A DNA stretch of 64,000 nt from Pseudomonas coleopterorum (GTDB lineage: Bacteria > Pseudomonadota > Gammaproteobacteria > Pseudomonadales > Pseudomonadaceae), in contig NZ_FNTZ01000001.1 in NCBI RefSeq assembly GCF_900105555.1, forward strand, positions 248,001 through 312,000. Direction: 5' to 3'. Positions 36,806-47,802 of this stretch are shown here, piece by piece. Position 1 is the stretch's first letter. Every line of letters begins with the position of its first letter. The notes beneath the pieces are model-generated. The model did no database searches. It was not told where the DNA came from and saw only the letters and a program-made list of their open reading frames with translations. The position numbers and the translations under genes are program-made.

Positions 36806-39374
36806 TTCTCCAGCTCGGCCAGAATCGCTTGGCGAATACCTGGCTCAATTGCCCTTGGGGGACGCACAGCGCGCAGAACTTGCCGACTGCACGTCCTTCA
36901 CCGAACTGCACGAGCGCCTGTCCGGGCGCCCGGCGCACGATGCCGTGCTCGGCGCACAGAACTCGGTCGAACAGCGCCTGCGGCTGGATTCGGCTGCCGA
37001 ACTGGAAGAGGCCGAGATGTTCGGCGTCGACGCCAGCGGCCGCCTGCAGCTCAAGGCCACGCCACCGATCCACCGCACGCTGGTGGTTCCCGAGCCGTGG
37101 CGCACCAACGTCCTGGTTCGGGCATGGCGCAAGCTGACCGGCAAGGCCAGCAAGCCCGAGCCCACCAGCGACAAGCGCGAGCTGCCGAAAGCGCGCTGGC
37201 GCTGGGTCGGCTCGATGCGTCGCTACATCCTGCTGGTGCTGATGCTCGGCCAGACCATCGTCGCCGGTTGGTACATGAAAGGCATCATGCCGTACCAGGG
37301 CTGGGGCATGGTCGACCTCGACGAAGTGGTTCGTCAGCCAATCATGCAGACAGCCACCCAGGTCCTGCCGTACTTCCTGCAGACCAGCATCCTGATCCTC
37401 TTCGGTATCCTTTTCTGCTGGGTATCGGCGGGGTTCTGGACGGCGTTGATGGGCTTCCTCGAACTGCTCACCGGTCGCGACAAGTACCGTATTTCAGGTG
37501 CCAGCGCGGGCAATGAGCCGATCGAAGCCGGGGCGCGTACCGCGCTGGTGATGCCGATCTGCAACGAAGACGTGACGCGCGTCTTCGCCGGTCTGCGCGC
37601 CACGTTCGAATCGGTGAAGGCGACCGGCGATCTGGATCGCTTCGATTTCTTCGTGCTCAGCGACACCAATGACCCCGACATCGCCGTTGCCGAGCAACAG
37701 GCGTGGTTGCAGGTGTGCCGCGAAGCCGGTGGTTTCGGCCACATCTTCTATCGTCGCCGTCGTCGTCGGGTCAAGCGCAAGAGCGGCAACCTCGACGACT
37801 TCTGCCGTCGCTGGGGCAGCGAATACCGCTACATGGTCGTACTCGACGCGGACAGCGTGATGAGCGGCGAATGCCTGACCAGCCTGGTGCGCTTGATGGA
37901 AGCGACGCCGGACGCCGGCATCATCCAGACTGCGCCGAAGGCGTCGGGCATGGACACTCTGTATGCACGCATGCAGCAGTTCGCCACGCGCGTGTACGGT
38001 CCGCTGTTCACGGCCGGTCTGCACTTCTGGCAGTTGGGCGAATCGCACTACTGGGGCCACAACGCGATCATTCGCATGAAGCCCTTCATCGAGCACTGCG
38101 CCCTGGCGCCGCTGCCGGGCAAGGGTGCGTTCGCCGGTGCGATCCTCTCTCATGACTTCGTCGAGGCGGCCCTGATGCGCCGTGCCGGCTGGGGCGTGTG
38201 GATTGCCTACGACCTGCCAGGCAGCTACGAAGAGTTGCCGCCCAACCTGCTCGACGAGCTCAAGCGCGATCGCCGCTGGTGCCACGGCAACCTGATGAAC
38301 TTCCGCCTGTTCCTGGTCAAGGGCATGCACCCGGTTCACCGGGCGGTGTTCCTGACCGGCGTGATGTCGTACCTGTCGGCACCGTTGTGGTTCTTCTTCC
38401 TGGTGTTGTCCACGGCCCTGCTGGCGGTGAACACGCTGATGGAGCCGACCTACTTCCTGGCGCCACGACAGCTGTACCCATTGTGGCCGCAATGGCACCC
38501 CGACAAGGCGGTGGCGCTGTTCTCCACCACCATCGTGCTGCTGTTCCTGCCCAAGCTGCTGAGCATCATCCTGATCTGGGCCAAGGGTGCGAAGGAATAC
38601 GGCGGTCGCTTCAAGGTCACCCTGTCGATGCTGCTGGAGATGCTGTTCTCCATGCTGCTGGCGCCGGTGCGCATGCTGTTCCACACCCGTTTCGTGCTGG
38701 CCGCGTTCCTGGGCTGGGCGGCTACCTGGAACTCGCCGCAACGCGACGACGACTCCACTCCATGGAGCGAAGCGATCAAGCGTCACGGCTCGCAAACCCT
38801 GCTGGGTGCGGCCTGGGCTGCCTTGGTGATCTGGTTGAACCCCAGCTTCCTGTGGTGGCTGACGCCGATCGTGGGTTCGCTGATGCTGTCGATTCCGGTA
38901 TCGGTGATTTCCAGCCGGACCAATCTGGGTGTGCAGGCTCGAGAGGAGAAGCTGTTCCTGATCCCCGAGGAGTACGATACGCCGCAAGAACTGGTTTCCA
39001 CCGATCGCTACACCCAGGAAAACCGCGACAACGCGCTCAAGGATGGTTTCGTACGTGCGGTTGTCGATCCGCGCCAGAACGCCCTGGCCTATGGTTTGGG
39101 TACGGCACGACACGGCAAGGCCGCACCGATCGAGAGCATGCGTGCGCAGTGGGTCCATCAGGCTTTGCAAGGTGGTCCGCAGAAGCTCGATAACAACACG
39201 CGCATGTCGCTGCTCAGCGATCCGGTGGCGATCTCGCGTCTGCATGAGCATGTCTGGGCCGATCAGAACACGGCCTGGCTGGATGCCTGGCGTCAGTCAA
39301 AGCAGGCGGAACGGCAGTCGCCGACTGTGCCAACGCTGGACACCGCTCCGGCGGCAGGCTTGCAGAACGCCTGA
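36798..39374 (+). CDS. opgH: glucans biosynthesis glucosyltransferase H
   Basis: An 858-residue inner-membrane GT2 enzyme that polymerises UDP-glucose into beta-glucan. Several membrane helices flank the catalytic domain ([18 protein letters not shown] near residue 145; later [16 protein letters not shown]). Catalytic motifs: [25 protein letters not shown] (DxD), [14 protein letters not shown] and the acceptor-site [12 protein letters not shown] (a [QR]xxRW motif). The start overlaps opgG. A long REP hairpin 9 bases after the stop may act as terminator. Confidence 0.95.
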   Translation: MTNSPARPESLGEYLAQLPLGDAQRAELADCTSFTELHERLSGRPAHDAVLGAQNSVEQRLRLDSAAELEEAEMFGVDASGRLQLKATPPIHRTLVVPEPWRTNVLVRAWRKLTGKASKPEPTSDKRELPKARWRWVGSMRRYILLVLMLGQTIVAGWYMKGIMPYQGWGMVDLDEVVRQPIMQTATQVLPYFLQTSILILFGILFCWVSAGFWTALMGFLELLTGRDKYRISGASAGNEPIEAGARTALVMPICNEDVTRVFAGLRATFESVKATGDLDRFDFFVLSDTNDPDIAVAEQQAWLQVCREAGGFGHIFYRRRRRRVKRKSGNLDDFCRRWGSEYRYMVVLDADSVMSGECLTSLVRLMEATPDAGIIQTAPKASGMDTLYARMQQFATRVYGPLFTAGLHFWQLGESHYWGHNAIIRMKPFIEHCALAPLPGKGAFAGAILSHDFVEAALMRRAGWGVWIAYDLPGSYEELPPNLLDELKRDRRWCHGNLMNFRLFLVKGMHPVHRAVFLTGVMSYLSAPLWFFFLVLSTALLAVNTLMEPTYFLAPRQLYPLWPQWHPDKAVALFSTTIVLLFLPKLLSIILIWAKGAKEYGGRFKVTLSMLLEMLFSMLLAPVRMLFHTRFVLAAFLGWAATWNSPQRDDDSTPWSEAIKRHGSQTLLGAAWAALVIWLNPSFLWWLTPIVGSLMLSIPVSVISSRTNLGVQAREEKLFLIPEEYDTPQELVSTDRYTQENRDNALKDGFVRAVVDPRQNALAYGLGTARHGKAAPIESMRAQWVHQALQGGPQKLDNNTRMSLLSDPVAISRLHEHVWADQNTAWLDAWRQSKQAERQSPTVPTLDTAPAAGLQNA

Positions 39375-39383
39375 CCGTGTCGA

Positions 39384-39460
39384 CCTCATTCGCGGGCAGA
39401 GCCCGCTCCCACAGAAGTGCTTTTGCTACTTGTGGGAGCGGGCTCTGCCCGCGAATGAGG
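39384..39460. repeat. REP hairpin with perfect 30-bp arms after opgH
   Basis: Arms 39384-39413 and 39431-39460 are exact complements; the left arm starts CCTCATTCGCGGGCAGAGCC. The 17-base loop itself contains AAGT/ACTT. It is a family B REP doublet without spacer variation. Confidence 0.92.
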
Positions 39461-39523
39461 CACCTCGATATTCCTGCCATGCCCCTCACCAGTGCCATCC
39501 GGCACTAATTTCAGTACCAAACT

Positions 39524-39570
39524 TTGTCCAGCCCCCCGTTTGAGTTAGGATCGCACCCCGAAATGGTGCG
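39524..39570 (+). promoter_or_regulatory. candidate promoter and operator of the amino-acid ABC transporter
   Basis: TTGTCC (39524-39529), 16-base spacer, TAGGAT (39546-39551). Immediately downstream, CGCACC-N7-GGTGCG at 39552-39570 is an inverted repeat that would lie over the transcription start, a position typical of a repressor site. No regulator gene is adjacent. Confidence 0.4.
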
Positions 39571-39612
39571 CCCAGGCCGGGTCGTGCCCGAAGTTGGCTA
39601 GGGGAATTGGTG

Positions 39613-40410
39613 ATGAACAAGTATCTGTCGATGCTGCTGCTCGGCGTCATGGCCATGGCGGCCGTGGGTTCGGCGCACGCGGGCGCTATCGATGAAGCGG
39701 TCAAGCGCGGCACATTGCGCGTGGGCATGGACCCCACCTACATGCCGTTCGAGATGACCAACAAGCGTGGCGAAATCATCGGTTTCGAAGTCGATCTGCT
39801 CAAGGCCATGGCCAAGTCCATGGGCGTCAAGCTGGAACTGGTTTCGACCAGCCTGGACGGCATCATTCCCGCCCTGATGACCGACAAGTTCGACATGATC
39901 GGCAGCGGCCTGACCCTGACCCAGGAACGTAACCTGCGCATCAACTTCAGCGATCCGTTCATCGTCGTCGGCCAGACCCTGCTGATTCGCAAGGAATTGG
40001 CCGAGAAGATCAAGACCTACAAGGACTTGAACTCGGAGGACTACCGCATCACTTCCAAAGTAGGCACCACCGGTGAGTTCGTGGCGCGCAAGCTGATCGC
40101 CAAGGCGCAATACCATGGCTACGACAACGAGCCAGAAGCGGTACTCGATGTGGTCAACGGCAAGGCCGACGCATTCATCTACGATTCGCCCTACAACGTG
40201 GTGGCGGTGGATAAGGTCGGCAACGGCAAGCTGGTCTACCTCGACGAGCCCTTCACCTACGAACCGCTGGCGTTCGGTTTGAAGAAGGGCGACTACGACA
40301 GCCTCAACTTCATCAACAACTTCCTGCGCCAGGCCCGTGAAGACGGCAGCTACGATCGTATCCACAAGAAGTGGTTCGTGAACAAGAACTGGCTCAACGA
40401 AATGCAGTGA
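39613..40410 (+). CDS. amino-acid ABC transporter periplasmic binding protein
   Basis: A 265-residue family 3 binding protein with signal peptide (LSMLLLGVMAMAAVGSAHA). The ligand-binding blocks are clear: LRVGMDPTYMPFEM, GFEVDLLKAMAKSMG, LDGIIPALMTDKFDMIGSGLT, INFSDPF and VGTTGEFVA. The acidic aspartates and the DPTYMPFE start are those of polar amino-acid binders; the exact substrate is not determinable. ATG 39613 follows AGGGGA. The permease and ATPase genes follow on the same strand, making a complete importer. Confidence 0.92.
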   Translation: MNKYLSMLLLGVMAMAAVGSAHAGAIDEAVKRGTLRVGMDPTYMPFEMTNKRGEIIGFEVDLLKAMAKSMGVKLELVSTSLDGIIPALMTDKFDMIGSGLTLTQERNLRINFSDPFIVVGQTLLIRKELAEKIKTYKDLNSEDYRITSKVGTTGEFVARKLIAKAQYHGYDNEPEAVLDVVNGKADAFIYDSPYNVVAVDKVGNGKLVYLDEPFTYEPLAFGLKKGDYDSLNFINNFLRQAREDGSYDRIHKKWFVNKNWLNEMQ

Positions 40411-40485
40411 CTGCGCCTCTGGCCAGACTCTCCCTGACGCGCGGGTTTTGTCCGCGCGTCGGTCTTCTAGCGGATTGAACCCCCT

Positions 40486-41448
40486 GTGATCAAACACCAC
40501 AAAGCCCAATGGCCCTGGCACGGGCTGACCGCGCTGGTGCTCATCGGCCTGGCTTTCAGCTTGTACGCCGCGACCTCGCGCATCTCCTACGAGTGGCACT
40601 GGAATCGTGTGCCGCAATACTTCGTCTACCAGGCCGAACAGCCGCAGCGCGCCGAAGGTTACGGCAGCGTCGAACGGATCACTCGGCAGGGTGGGCAGGC
40701 GCAAGTGACCCTGCGCGACGAGGACGGCGGCGAGCAGGTGTTGCGGGTGGACGCCAGCAGTGTCGTGCTGCAGGAGGGCGATGACGTGTCCGAAGGCGAC
40801 CAGATCGGCGTAACCCGGCACTGGACGGCCGGACCGATCGCCTGGGGCTTGTGGACCACCCTGTGGCTGTCGCTGGTGTCGGGTGTGGTCGGGCTGCTGC
40901 TGGGTTTGATCACCGGTCTGTGCCGGCTGTCGAGCAACCCCACCCTGCGCCATCTTTCCACCGTGTATGTGGAGCTGGTGCGCGGCACGCCGCTGCTGGT
41001 GCAGATCTTCATCTTCTACTTCTTCATCGGTACCGTGCTCAACCTCTCGCGCGAGTTCGCCGGTGTTGCGGCACTGGCGCTGTTCACTGGCGCCTACGTC
41101 GCCGAGATCGTGCGCTCGGGCGTACAGTCCATCGCCAAGGGGCAGGGCGAGGCCGCCCGTTCGCTGGGCCTGGATGCCGGCCAATCGATGCGTTACGTGA
41201 TCCTGCCCCAGGCGTTCAAGCGTGTATTGCCACCGTTGGCAGGGCAGTTCATCAGCCTGGTCAAGGACACGTCGCTGGTTTCGGTGATCGCCATCACCGA
41301 GCTGACCAAGAGTGGTCGCGAGGCCATCACCACGTCGTTCTCGACGTTCGAGATCTGGTTCTGCGTGGCAGCCCTGTACCTGGTCATCAACCTGCCGCTG
41401 TCGTATTTCGCCAGCCGGCTCGAGCGGAGGCTTGCGCAAAGTGATTGA
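40486..41448 (+). CDS. amino-acid ABC transporter permease
   Basis: A 320-residue permease of the His/Glu/Gln/Arg/opine family. After membrane helix 1 ([14 protein letters not shown]) there is an unusual ~75-residue soluble insert ([26 protein letters not shown] and following) before the five-helix core ([21 protein letters not shown]). The EAA loop is [33 protein letters not shown] start at 40486. It overlaps the ATPase gene by 8 bases. The periplasmic insert is larger than usual for the family. Confidence 0.9.
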   Translation: MIKHHKAQWPWHGLTALVLIGLAFSLYAATSRISYEWHWNRVPQYFVYQAEQPQRAEGYGSVERITRQGGQAQVTLRDEDGGEQVLRVDASSVVLQEGDDVSEGDQIGVTRHWTAGPIAWGLWTTLWLSLVSGVVGLLLGLITGLCRLSSNPTLRHLSTVYVELVRGTPLLVQIFIFYFFIGTVLNLSREFAGVAALALFTGAYVAEIVRSGVQSIAKGQGEAARSLGLDAGQSMRYVILPQAFKRVLPPLAGQFISLVKDTSLVSVIAITELTKSGREAITTSFSTFEIWFCVAALYLVINLPLSYFASRLERRLAQSD

Positions 41449-42175
41449 AGTACGCGACCTGTTGAAGGTGTTCAATACCCGCGGTCAGGTGGTACGTGCG
41501 GTGGATCAGGTCAGCACTCAGGTGGCCAAGGGCGAGGTGCTGGTGGTCCTGGGTCCTTCGGGTTCGGGCAAGTCCACGTTCTTGCGCTGTCTGAATGGCC
41601 TGGAGGCGTTCGATCAGGGGTCGGTGAGCATCGACGGCCTGCGTCTCGATGATCCCAAGACCAATATCAACGCCTATCGGCGCGAAGTCGGCATGGTGTT
41701 CCAGCACTTCAACCTGTTTCCGCACATGACCGTGCTGGAAAACCTCTGCCTGGCGCAGAAGGTGGTGCGCAAGCGCGGCAAGGCCGAGCGCGAGGCCAAG
41801 GCCCGTGCGTTGCTGGTCAAGGTCGGCATCGGCGAGAAGGCCGATGCGTTTCCGTCACGGCTGTCCGGCGGCCAGCAGCAGCGCGTGGCCATTGCCCGCG
41901 CGTTGTGCATGGACCCCAAGGTGATGCTGTTCGACGAGCCGACTTCGGCGCTCGACCCAGAGATGGTCGGTGAAGTGCTGGAAGTGATGAAGACCCTGGC
42001 CGAGGAAGGCATGACCATGGTGTGCGTTACCCATGAGATGGGTTTCGCTCGGGAAGTGGCGGACCGGGTGCTGTTCTTCGACCACGGCCGCTTGCTGGAA
42101 GACGCGCCTCCGGCCGAGTTCTTCGATGCACCCAAGGACCCCAGGGCACAGGCGTTCTTGCGGCAGGTGTTGTAG
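41441..42175 (+). CDS. amino-acid ABC transporter ATP-binding protein
   Basis: A 244-residue ATPase of the GlnQ/HisP type: Walker [11 protein letters not shown]-loop [17 protein letters not shown], signature [15 protein letters not shown], Walker [16 protein letters not shown] and switch [10 protein letters not shown]. The GTG at 41441 is preferred because GGAGG lies upstream and the product then starts [10 protein letters not shown] like its relatives; longer readings overlap the permease in another frame. It ends the importer unit, followed by a large REP array. Confidence 0.94.
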   Translation: MIEVRDLLKVFNTRGQVVRAVDQVSTQVAKGEVLVVLGPSGSGKSTFLRCLNGLEAFDQGSVSIDGLRLDDPKTNINAYRREVGMVFQHFNLFPHMTVLENLCLAQKVVRKRGKAEREAKARALLVKVGIGEKADAFPSRLSGGQQQRVAIARALCMDPKVMLFDEPTSALDPEMVGEVLEVMKTLAEEGMTMVCVTHEMGFAREVADRVLFFDHGRLLEDAPPAEFFDAPKDPRAQAFLRQVL

Positions 42176-42200
42176 TTCTGCTGCTTGGGTGACCGTAGGG

Positions 42201-42700
42201 CCTCTTCGCTGGCAGAGGGCTCGCCGCCGCCCCGCTCCCACAGGAGTACGGCGGGATTTGTGGGTCTGTTGCCTGCTGACTGGCTGTTGGCCTCTTCGCG
42301 GGCAGAGACCCGCTCCCACAGGAGTACGGCGAGAGTTGTGGGTCTGTTGCCTGGCTGCCTGGCTGCCTGGCTGTGTTGGCCTCTTCGCGGGCAGAGACCC
42401 GCTCCCACAGGAGTACGGCGAGAGTTGTGGGTTTGTTGCCTGGCTGACTGGCTGTTGGCCTCTTCGCGGGCAGAGACCCGCTCCCACAGGAGTACGGCGA
42501 GAGTTGTGGGTCTGTTGCCTGGCTGATTGGCTGTGTTGGCCTCTTCGCGGGCAAAGACCCGCTCCCACAGGAGTACGGCGAGAGTTGTGGGTTTGTTGCC
42601 TGGCTGACTGGCTGGGTTGGCCTCTTCGCGGACAGAGATCCGCTCCCACAAGAATCTGCGGCGATCTTGTGGGAGCGGGTCTCTGCCCGCGAAGAGGCCC
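42201..42700. repeat. tandem REP array, six units of 79-90 bp plus one inverted copy
   Basis: CCTCTTCGCG recurs at 42201 (variant), 42291, 42380, 42459, 42540 and 42621, spacings 90, 89, 79, 81 and 81. Each unit carries an inverted family B REP (CGGGCAGAGACCCGCTCCCA) and a shared linker (GGAGTACGGCGAGAGTTGTG, then GTTGCCTGGCTG) whose GGCTG-type short repeats vary in number. A forward copy at 42669-42700 closes the array. It fills the gap between the convergent ATPase and chemoreceptor genes; no gene is present. Confidence 0.92.
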
Positions 42701-42719
42701 GCAAGCCCACCACCCAACC

Positions 42720-44636
42720 TCAAACCTTGAACTGCCCCACCAACCCCTGCAGGTGTGTCCCCAGCCGCGCCAGCTCGATGCTCGACGCTGCGGTCTCCTC
42801 GCTCGCCGCCGACGTCTGCTCGGAAACCTCGCGCACATTGAGCACGCTGCGGTTGATCTCGTCGGCCACCACGCTCTGCTGCTCCGCCGCTGCGGCGATC
42901 TGCTGATTCATGGCCTGGATCGCCGACACCGTGCGGGTGATGTCGCTTAACGACTGGCCGGCACGGCGAGCCAGTTGCACGCTGCTGTCGGTCATTTCCC
43001 GGCTGCTGTCCAACGCGCTCGACACCTGATGAGTCCCGGTTTGCAGGGACGCGATCAGCGCCTGGATCTCTTCGGTCGATTGCTGGGTACGTTGGGCCAG
43101 GCTGCGTACTTCATCGGCCACCACGGCGAATCCACGACCGGCCTCGCCGGCGCGGGCCGCCTCGATCGCCGCGTTGAGGGCCAGCAGGTTGGTCTGCTGG
43201 GCCACGGAGGTGATCACATCGAGCACACCGCCGATCTTGCTGCTTTCCTGCTTCAACTGGTTCATGGCTTCGCTTGAATGCAGCACTTCGGCCGCCAGAC
43301 GTTCGATCTGGCCCACCGCCTGGCTGACCACCCGATCGCCTTCGCGTGCCTGCTGATCGGCAGCCACAGCGGCCTCGGACGCTTCTTCGGCATTGCGCGC
43401 GACTTCCTGCACGGTAGCGGCCATCTCATTCATGGCGGTGGCGACCTGATCGGTTTCGACCTTCTGCGCATTGACCCCGGCACTGGTCTGCTCGGTGACC
43501 GCAGACAACTCCTCGGCCGCGCTGGCCAATTGCGTCACGCCTTCGCTGATGCCGCCCACCAGTTCACGCAGGTTCAAGGTCATGCGCTGCAAGGCCAGCT
43601 GCACCTGGCCCAGTTCATCACGCCGGGTAATGGCGGGCGACTGCCTCAGATCACCGGACGCAACCCGTTCGACGCTGACCAGGGTCTGACGCAAGGGGCC
43701 GACGATCTGCGCGGTAATGGCCCATGCCGCGGCAATGCCGAGCAGGGTCGCCAACGCTGCCGCTGTGGCCAGCCACGCTTTGGCGCGGGCCGTATCGGCA
43801 TCGCGCTTGGCGGTCTGCGAATCGCCGAGTCGGTCGCTCAGATCGAGCAGCGAGGTCCCCAACGTCGTCATCTTGTCGATGCTCTGAAGAGTGGCCTGCT
43901 GATTCTCGCTGAATTGCGCCACCGCAGCGCGGTAGGCGCTCAAGGCTTCCCCAGCCTGCTGCAGGCGCCCGATGAGTTCACTGGATACGCTGGCCTGTGC
44001 AGCGGCGACCGAGGCGATCGCCTGGTCGATGGCCGTCAGGGCCGGCTGGCGCGCGTCGTCCTTGGCGCTGTAGGTGTAGCCACGCACCTGGAAGCGAGCT
44101 TGCTGAATCAGCCGACTGGTTTCCACCAGCGTGCTGAAAGCCGACAGGTCGCCTTGGCCGAGCAGGGCTGCCTGAACCTGATTGACTTCGGCGACGGCGC
44201 GGTCGGCGGTGCTGCCCAATTGGCTGCGCGCGGCCTCGCGACCCTGGATCGACAGCAGCGACGCGGCGAACGCCTGGCGATAGGCTTGCGTGGCGGCTAT
44301 CTCCTGCTCGACCAGCGCAATGTCTTCGGACATCACGAGGGTGTGCTGTGCGATCACCAGGTTGGCATCGAGGTCATCGAGCAGGCGATTGACGGTGTCG
44401 GCACCGGAACTGCCTTTCTGCAATTCGAACGATTGAGCGGCGATGCGCAGGTCGCGCATGCGGTCATCGAGTATGGAAATGCTGGTGATCTTGTCGGCCC
44501 GCTCGATCAAGCGGGACAAGCCAAACCAGCCGGTGGCGGCGATCAGCAGCGTAAGCAGCAGCACCAGCCCGAAACCGATCCCCAGTTTCAGGTTGACGCT
44601 CAGATTGCCCAGGTAACGGGCAAAGGTGTTCGACAT
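42720..44636 (-). CDS. methyl-accepting chemotaxis protein with HBM-like sensor domain
   Basis: A 638-residue chemoreceptor. Membrane helix 1 is at about 17-40, then an all-helical periplasmic domain of ~245 residues ([51 protein letters not shown]) of the helical bimodular (HBM) kind known from organic-acid receptors such as McpS; membrane helix 2 about 285-309; a HAMP domain; and a signalling domain with tip [19 protein letters not shown] near residue 480. The C-terminus lacks a CheR-binding pentapeptide. HBM assignment is by overall pattern, so the ligand class is only a suggestion. Confidence 0.85.
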   Translation of the reverse strand: MSNTFARYLGNLSVNLKLGIGFGLVLLLTLLIAATGWFGLSRLIERADKITSISILDDRMRDLRIAAQSFELQKGSSGADTVNRLLDDLDANLVIAQHTLVMSEDIALVEQEIAATQAYRQAFAASLLSIQGREAARSQLGSTADRAVAEVNQVQAALLGQGDLSAFSTLVETSRLIQQARFQVRGYTYSAKDDARQPALTAIDQAIASVAAAQASVSSELIGRLQQAGEALSAYRAAVAQFSENQQATLQSIDKMTTLGTSLLDLSDRLGDSQTAKRDADTARAKAWLATAAALATLLGIAAAWAITAQIVGPLRQTLVSVERVASGDLRQSPAITRRDELGQVQLALQRMTLNLRELVGGISEGVTQLASAAEELSAVTEQTSAGVNAQKVETDQVATAMNEMAATVQEVARNAEEASEAAVAADQQAREGDRVVSQAVGQIERLAAEVLHSSEAMNQLKQESSKIGGVLDVITSVAQQTNLLALNAAIEAARAGEAGRGFAVVADEVRSLAQRTQQSTEEIQALIASLQTGTHQVSSALDSSREMTDSSVQLARRAGQSLSDITRTVSAIQAMNQQIAAAAEQQSVVADEINRSVLNVREVSEQTSAASEETAASSIELARLGTHLQGLVGQFKV

Positions 44637-44765
44637 GATTGAAGCTCCCTTTCAGGCCGACGGCGTGATTGTCGGCAGTTCAAGGGCATCGGCGTGAATG
44701 GAAGAAACTCGATAGTGGCATGTAACTAAATGCGGCCGGCGCTGTTGCTCCGAGCCATGGCTGCT

Positions 44766-45473
44766 TCAGAACAGCCGGGCCAGCAGTACCGCCACGGCAG
44801 TTTCAACCCGCAGGATGCGTTCGCCCAGCTGGACAGGCTGCAGGCCCGCCTCCTTGAGCAGATCGATCTCGTAGGGAATCCAGCCGCCTTCCGGGCCGAT
44901 AGCCAGCGTGACCGGCTCGACGAGCTGGCGCGGGCAGGGCGGATAGTCGCCGGGATGCCCGACCAGGCCCAGGGTGCCAGCGCACAGGGCCGGCAGGCGA
45001 TCTTCGACGAAGGGTTTGAAGCGCTTTTCGATCACCACTTCCGGAAGCTGCGTGTCGCGGGCCTGTTCCAGACCCAGTACAAGCTGTTCGCGAATGGCGG
45101 CGGGCTCCAGAAACGGGGTCTGCCAGAAGCTCTTCTCGACCCGGTAACTGTTCACCAGCACCACCTTGGCGACCCCCATGGTGGCAATGGTCTGGAATAC
45201 CCGACGAAGCATCTTCGGCCGGGGCAGCGCGAGGATCAGGGTGAGCGGCAGCTTGGCCGGTGGTGCCTGGTCGAGCACCACGTCCAGCTCGGCTTCGTGA
45301 CCCTCGAGGCGGACCACTTCGGCACGGCCCATCAGGCCGTCGAGCTTGCCCACCCGCAGGCTGTCGCCCAGCTCCACGCGGTGCACGGCCTGCATATGGG
45401 TAAAGCGGCGGTCACGCAACACCACCTTGTCCGGCGCGATGAAATCGGCCGTTTCGAGCAGCAGCAGGTTCAT
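44766..45473 (-). CDS. rsmE: 16S rRNA (uracil(1498)-N3)-methyltransferase RsmE
   Basis: A 235-residue SPOUT methyltransferase acting on the assembled 30S subunit. Family blocks: [23 protein letters not shown] at the PUA-like N-terminus, [41 protein letters not shown] and the C-terminal [16 protein letters not shown]. The start overlaps the tatC stop by four bases, so it is the last gene of the tatABC-rsmE stretch. Directly upstream of the chemoreceptor on the same strand, with a 129-base gap. Confidence 0.95.
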   Translation of the reverse strand: MNLLLLETADFIAPDKVVLRDRRFTHMQAVHRVELGDSLRVGKLDGLMGRAEVVRLEGHEAELDVVLDQAPPAKLPLTLILALPRPKMLRRVFQTIATMGVAKVVLVNSYRVEKSFWQTPFLEPAAIREQLVLGLEQARDTQLPEVVIEKRFKPFVEDRLPALCAGTLGLVGHPGDYPPCPRQLVEPVTLAIGPEGGWIPYEIDLLKEAGLQPVQLGERILRVETAVAVLLARLF

Positions 45474-46258
45474 GCCCGGGTCGCGGGCGGCTGGTCGTTG
45501 CGATCGTCTTCCTGGGCGGGTTCGTCACCCCGCTTGCGGATCAGGGCGCCGAACAGGATGCCGATCTCGAACAGCAGCCACATCGGCACTGCCAACAGCG
45601 TCTGCGAGAAGATGTCCGGTGGGGTCAGGATCATGCCGACCACGAAGCAACCGATGATCACATAGGGACGAATCTTGCGCAGGTACTTCACGTCGACCAC
45701 GCCGATCCACACCAGCAGCACCACTGCTACGGGAATCTCGAACGCCACGCCGAAGGCGAAGAACAGCGTCATGACGAAATCCAGGTAGCTGGCGATGTCG
45801 GTGGCCATGGTCACGCCCACGGGCGTGGCACTGGCGAAGAACTTGAAGACCAGCGGAAAGACCAGGAAATAAGCGAAGGCCATTCCGGCATAGAACAGAA
45901 AGATGCTCGATACCAGCAACGGTATGGCGATACGCTTTTCATGCTTGTACAAGCCCGGCGCGATGAAGCCCCAGACCTGATGCAGGATGATCGGCACGGC
46001 CAGGAACAGCGAGACCATCATGGTCAGCTTGAACGGGGTGAGGAACGGCGAGGCCACGTCGGTGGCGATCATCGTTGCGCCAGCCGGCAGGTATTCGCGC
46101 AGCGGCGCCGATACCAGGGTGTAGATCTGTTGGGCAAACGAAAACAGCCCGGCGAAGACCAGAAAGATCACGGCAACACAGCGCAGCAGCCGCGTGCGCA
46201 GTTCGGTCAGGTGCGAGACCAGCGGCATCGGCTGGTCATTTTCCGGAATTTCGCTCAT
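45470..46258 (-). CDS. tatC: Sec-independent translocase subunit TatC
   Basis: A 262-residue inner-membrane protein with six predicted helices; it recognises the twin-arginine signal. Conserved: [17 protein letters not shown] at the N-terminus, [44 protein letters not shown] and the family end-block [26 protein letters not shown]. The C-terminal tail is rich in D, E and R. It overlaps tatB by four bases and rsmE by four bases. Confidence 0.96.
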   Translation of the reverse strand: MSEIPENDQPMPLVSHLTELRTRLLRCVAVIFLVFAGLFSFAQQIYTLVSAPLREYLPAGATMIATDVASPFLTPFKLTMMVSLFLAVPIILHQVWGFIAPGLYKHEKRIAIPLLVSSIFLFYAGMAFAYFLVFPLVFKFFASATPVGVTMATDIASYLDFVMTLFFAFGVAFEIPVAVVLLVWIGVVDVKYLRKIRPYVIIGCFVVGMILTPPDIFSQTLLAVPMWLLFEIGILFGALIRKRGDEPAQEDDRNDQPPATRA

Positions 46259-46731
46259 GGGGCTCGCGGTGGCTGTGTAGGTTCATTGGAGGTGACGGGT
46301 ATCGCGACCGCTGCGGCGCTGCTGGTATCGCGCTCGAGCACGTCGGCCTGTTGCGCGGCAGTGGCCACGCTGGTCGGGGTGACGGCGGCGCTCACCGCAT
46401 CGCGGTCCAGCACCGGCTGTGCCTGAGCTCCGGGCGCGATGGGATCGGCCAGTGGCGCAGGAGGCTCGCTCGGCCGCGCAGGACGCTGCGGGTCGAGGAT
46501 CTTGCGCGCCTGCTCCTCCAGCGACAGCACGTGCTCGTTGTGCAATTGACGACGAATCTCGTCGGCGCCTATCTCGCGTTCGACTTCGGTCTTGATCGCA
46601 TTGAAGCTGCGCTTCAGACGCCCGATCCACAGCCCTGCGGTTCGCGCGGCACCGGGCAGCCGTTCAGGGCCCAGCACCAACAGGGCGATGAGGCCCACGA
46701 GCATGAGTTCACTGAAGCTGATACCGAACAT
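46255..46731 (-). CDS. tatB: Sec-independent translocase subunit TatB
   Basis: A 158-residue subunit: N-terminal helix with the TatB signature [26 protein letters not shown] start, PERLPGAAR hinge, amphipathic helix ([21 protein letters not shown]) and a long Ala/Pro-rich tail. It forms the receptor complex with TatC. It starts three bases after the tatA stop. Confidence 0.95.
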   Translation of the reverse strand: MFGISFSELMLVGLIALLVLGPERLPGAARTAGLWIGRLKRSFNAIKTEVEREIGADEIRRQLHNEHVLSLEEQARKILDPQRPARPSEPPAPLADPIAPGAQAQPVLDRDAVSAAVTPTSVATAAQQADVLERDTSSAAAVAIPVTSNEPTQPPRAP

Positions 46732-46734
46732 TGA

Positions 46735-46995
46735 TCAGTCTTTCCTGATGGATTCTTCGACTTTCTGATGCTGGCCGTCGAGGGTGTGCGGCGGGGTCAG
46801 CGGCGAGCTGGCCTGCGGGTGCACCGGCTGGGTGGGCTGTTCGGCAGCCGGTTTGTCATCGTCGTTCATGGCCTTGCGAAAGCCTTTGATCGACTCGCCC
46901 ACGTCGGTGCCCAGGTTCTTGAGTTTCTTGGTGCCGAAGACCAATACCACGACGATCAGGATGACGATCCAGTGTTTCCAATCAAACAGACCCAT
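46735..46995 (-). CDS. tatA: Sec-independent translocase subunit TatA
   Basis: An 86-residue pore-forming subunit. It has a short helix ([14 protein letters not shown]), the FGTKKL hinge, amphipathic helix [18 protein letters not shown] and a hydrophilic tail. It follows hisE by 25 bases on the same strand, the order hisI-hisE-tatA-tatB-tatC being common in pseudomonads. Confidence 0.95.
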   Translation of the reverse strand: MGLFDWKHWIVILIVVVLVFGTKKLKNLGTDVGESIKGFRKAMNDDDKPAAEQPTQPVHPQASSPLTPPHTLDGQHQKVEESIRKD

Positions 46996-47020
46996 GATTC
47001 AACTCCTCCAAAAAGACATT

Positions 47021-47356
47021 TCAGGCTGACGGCAGGCGGGCGGCTTTTTCATCGTGACCGGACAGACCGAAGCGGCGGTCCAGTTCATCGAGTACAGCCT
47101 GTGGGTGTTGGCCGAGTTGTGCAAGCATGACCAGGCTATGGAACCACAGATCGGCGGTTTCGTAGATGACATCGCTGCAGTCGCCGCTGTGCGCGGCGTC
47201 CTTGGCGGCAATGATGGTCTCGACCGATTCTTCGCCCAGCTTTTCCAGAATCTTGTTCAAACCCTTGGCGTACAGGCTGGCGACATAGGAACTGTCGGCG
47301 CTGGCGCCCTTGCGTTCTTCGAGTACCGCGGCAACGCGGTCCAGGGTGTCATTCAT
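47021..47356 (-). CDS. hisE: phosphoribosyl-ATP diphosphatase
   Basis: A 111-residue enzyme for the second step of histidine synthesis (PR-ATP to PR-AMP). Core block: [30 protein letters not shown], then [17 protein letters not shown] with the metal-binding acids. ATG 47356 is preferred to the in-frame ATG two codons earlier because the AGG is then well spaced. It overlaps the hisI stop by 8 bases; in many other bacteria the two activities are fused as HisIE. Confidence 0.94.
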   Translation of the reverse strand: MNDTLDRVAAVLEERKGASADSSYVASLYAKGLNKILEKLGEESVETIIAAKDAAHSGDCSDVIYETADLWFHSLVMLAQLGQHPQAVLDELDRRFGLSGHDEKAARLPSA

Positions 47357-47750
47357 GGCCATGGCCTGTGTGATAGATGGCGTCGGGGTCCTTCAGAACC
47401 GGATCGACGACGGTCCATTGGCCGTCCTCGAAGACCCGATAGAAGCAGCTTTGGCGGCCGGTGTGGCAGGCGATGTCGCCGATCTGTTCGACGCTGAGCA
47501 CGACCACGTCGGCGTCACAGTCCAGGCGCAGTTCATGCAGCTTCTGCACGTGTCCGGACTCCTCGCCCTTGCGCCACAGCTTGCCACGCGAGCGTGACCA
47601 ATAGATGGCCCGGTTTTCGGCGGCGGTCAGCGCCAGTGCTTCGCGGTTCATCCAGGCCATCATGAGGATGCGCCCGGTCTTGTGATCCTGGGCAATCGCC
47701 GGCACCAGGCCGTCGCGGTCCCATTTGATCTCGTCCAGCCAGTCTTTCAT
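47349..47750 (-). CDS. hisI: phosphoribosyl-AMP cyclohydrolase
   Basis: A 133-residue enzyme for the third step of histidine synthesis. Conserved blocks: [49 protein letters not shown] and [11 protein letters not shown], whose cysteines bind zinc. ATG 47750 gives the conserved [10 protein letters not shown] start; the longer reading adds five residues. Lies 52 bases after ubiB and overlaps hisE. Confidence 0.95.
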   Translation of the reverse strand: MKDWLDEIKWDRDGLVPAIAQDHKTGRILMMAWMNREALALTAAENRAIYWSRSRGKLWRKGEESGHVQKLHELRLDCDADVVVLSVEQIGDIACHTGRQSCFYRVFEDGQWTVVDPVLKDPDAIYHTGHGHE

Positions 47751-47802
47751 GTGCGACTCCGACAACAGAGAGGGCTAGTGTGCCAGCCGATGGCGCCACT
47801 GG

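Noticed and set aside
39552-39570. NtrC-binding site upstream of the amino-acid importer
   Set aside because: The half-sites resemble NtrC boxes but are separated by 7 rather than 5 bases, and no sigma-54 promoter follows.
41674-42838. Open frames with repeated peptides such as [11 protein letters not shown] across the REP array
   Set aside because: These are the REP units read as protein; no start signal or family similarity.
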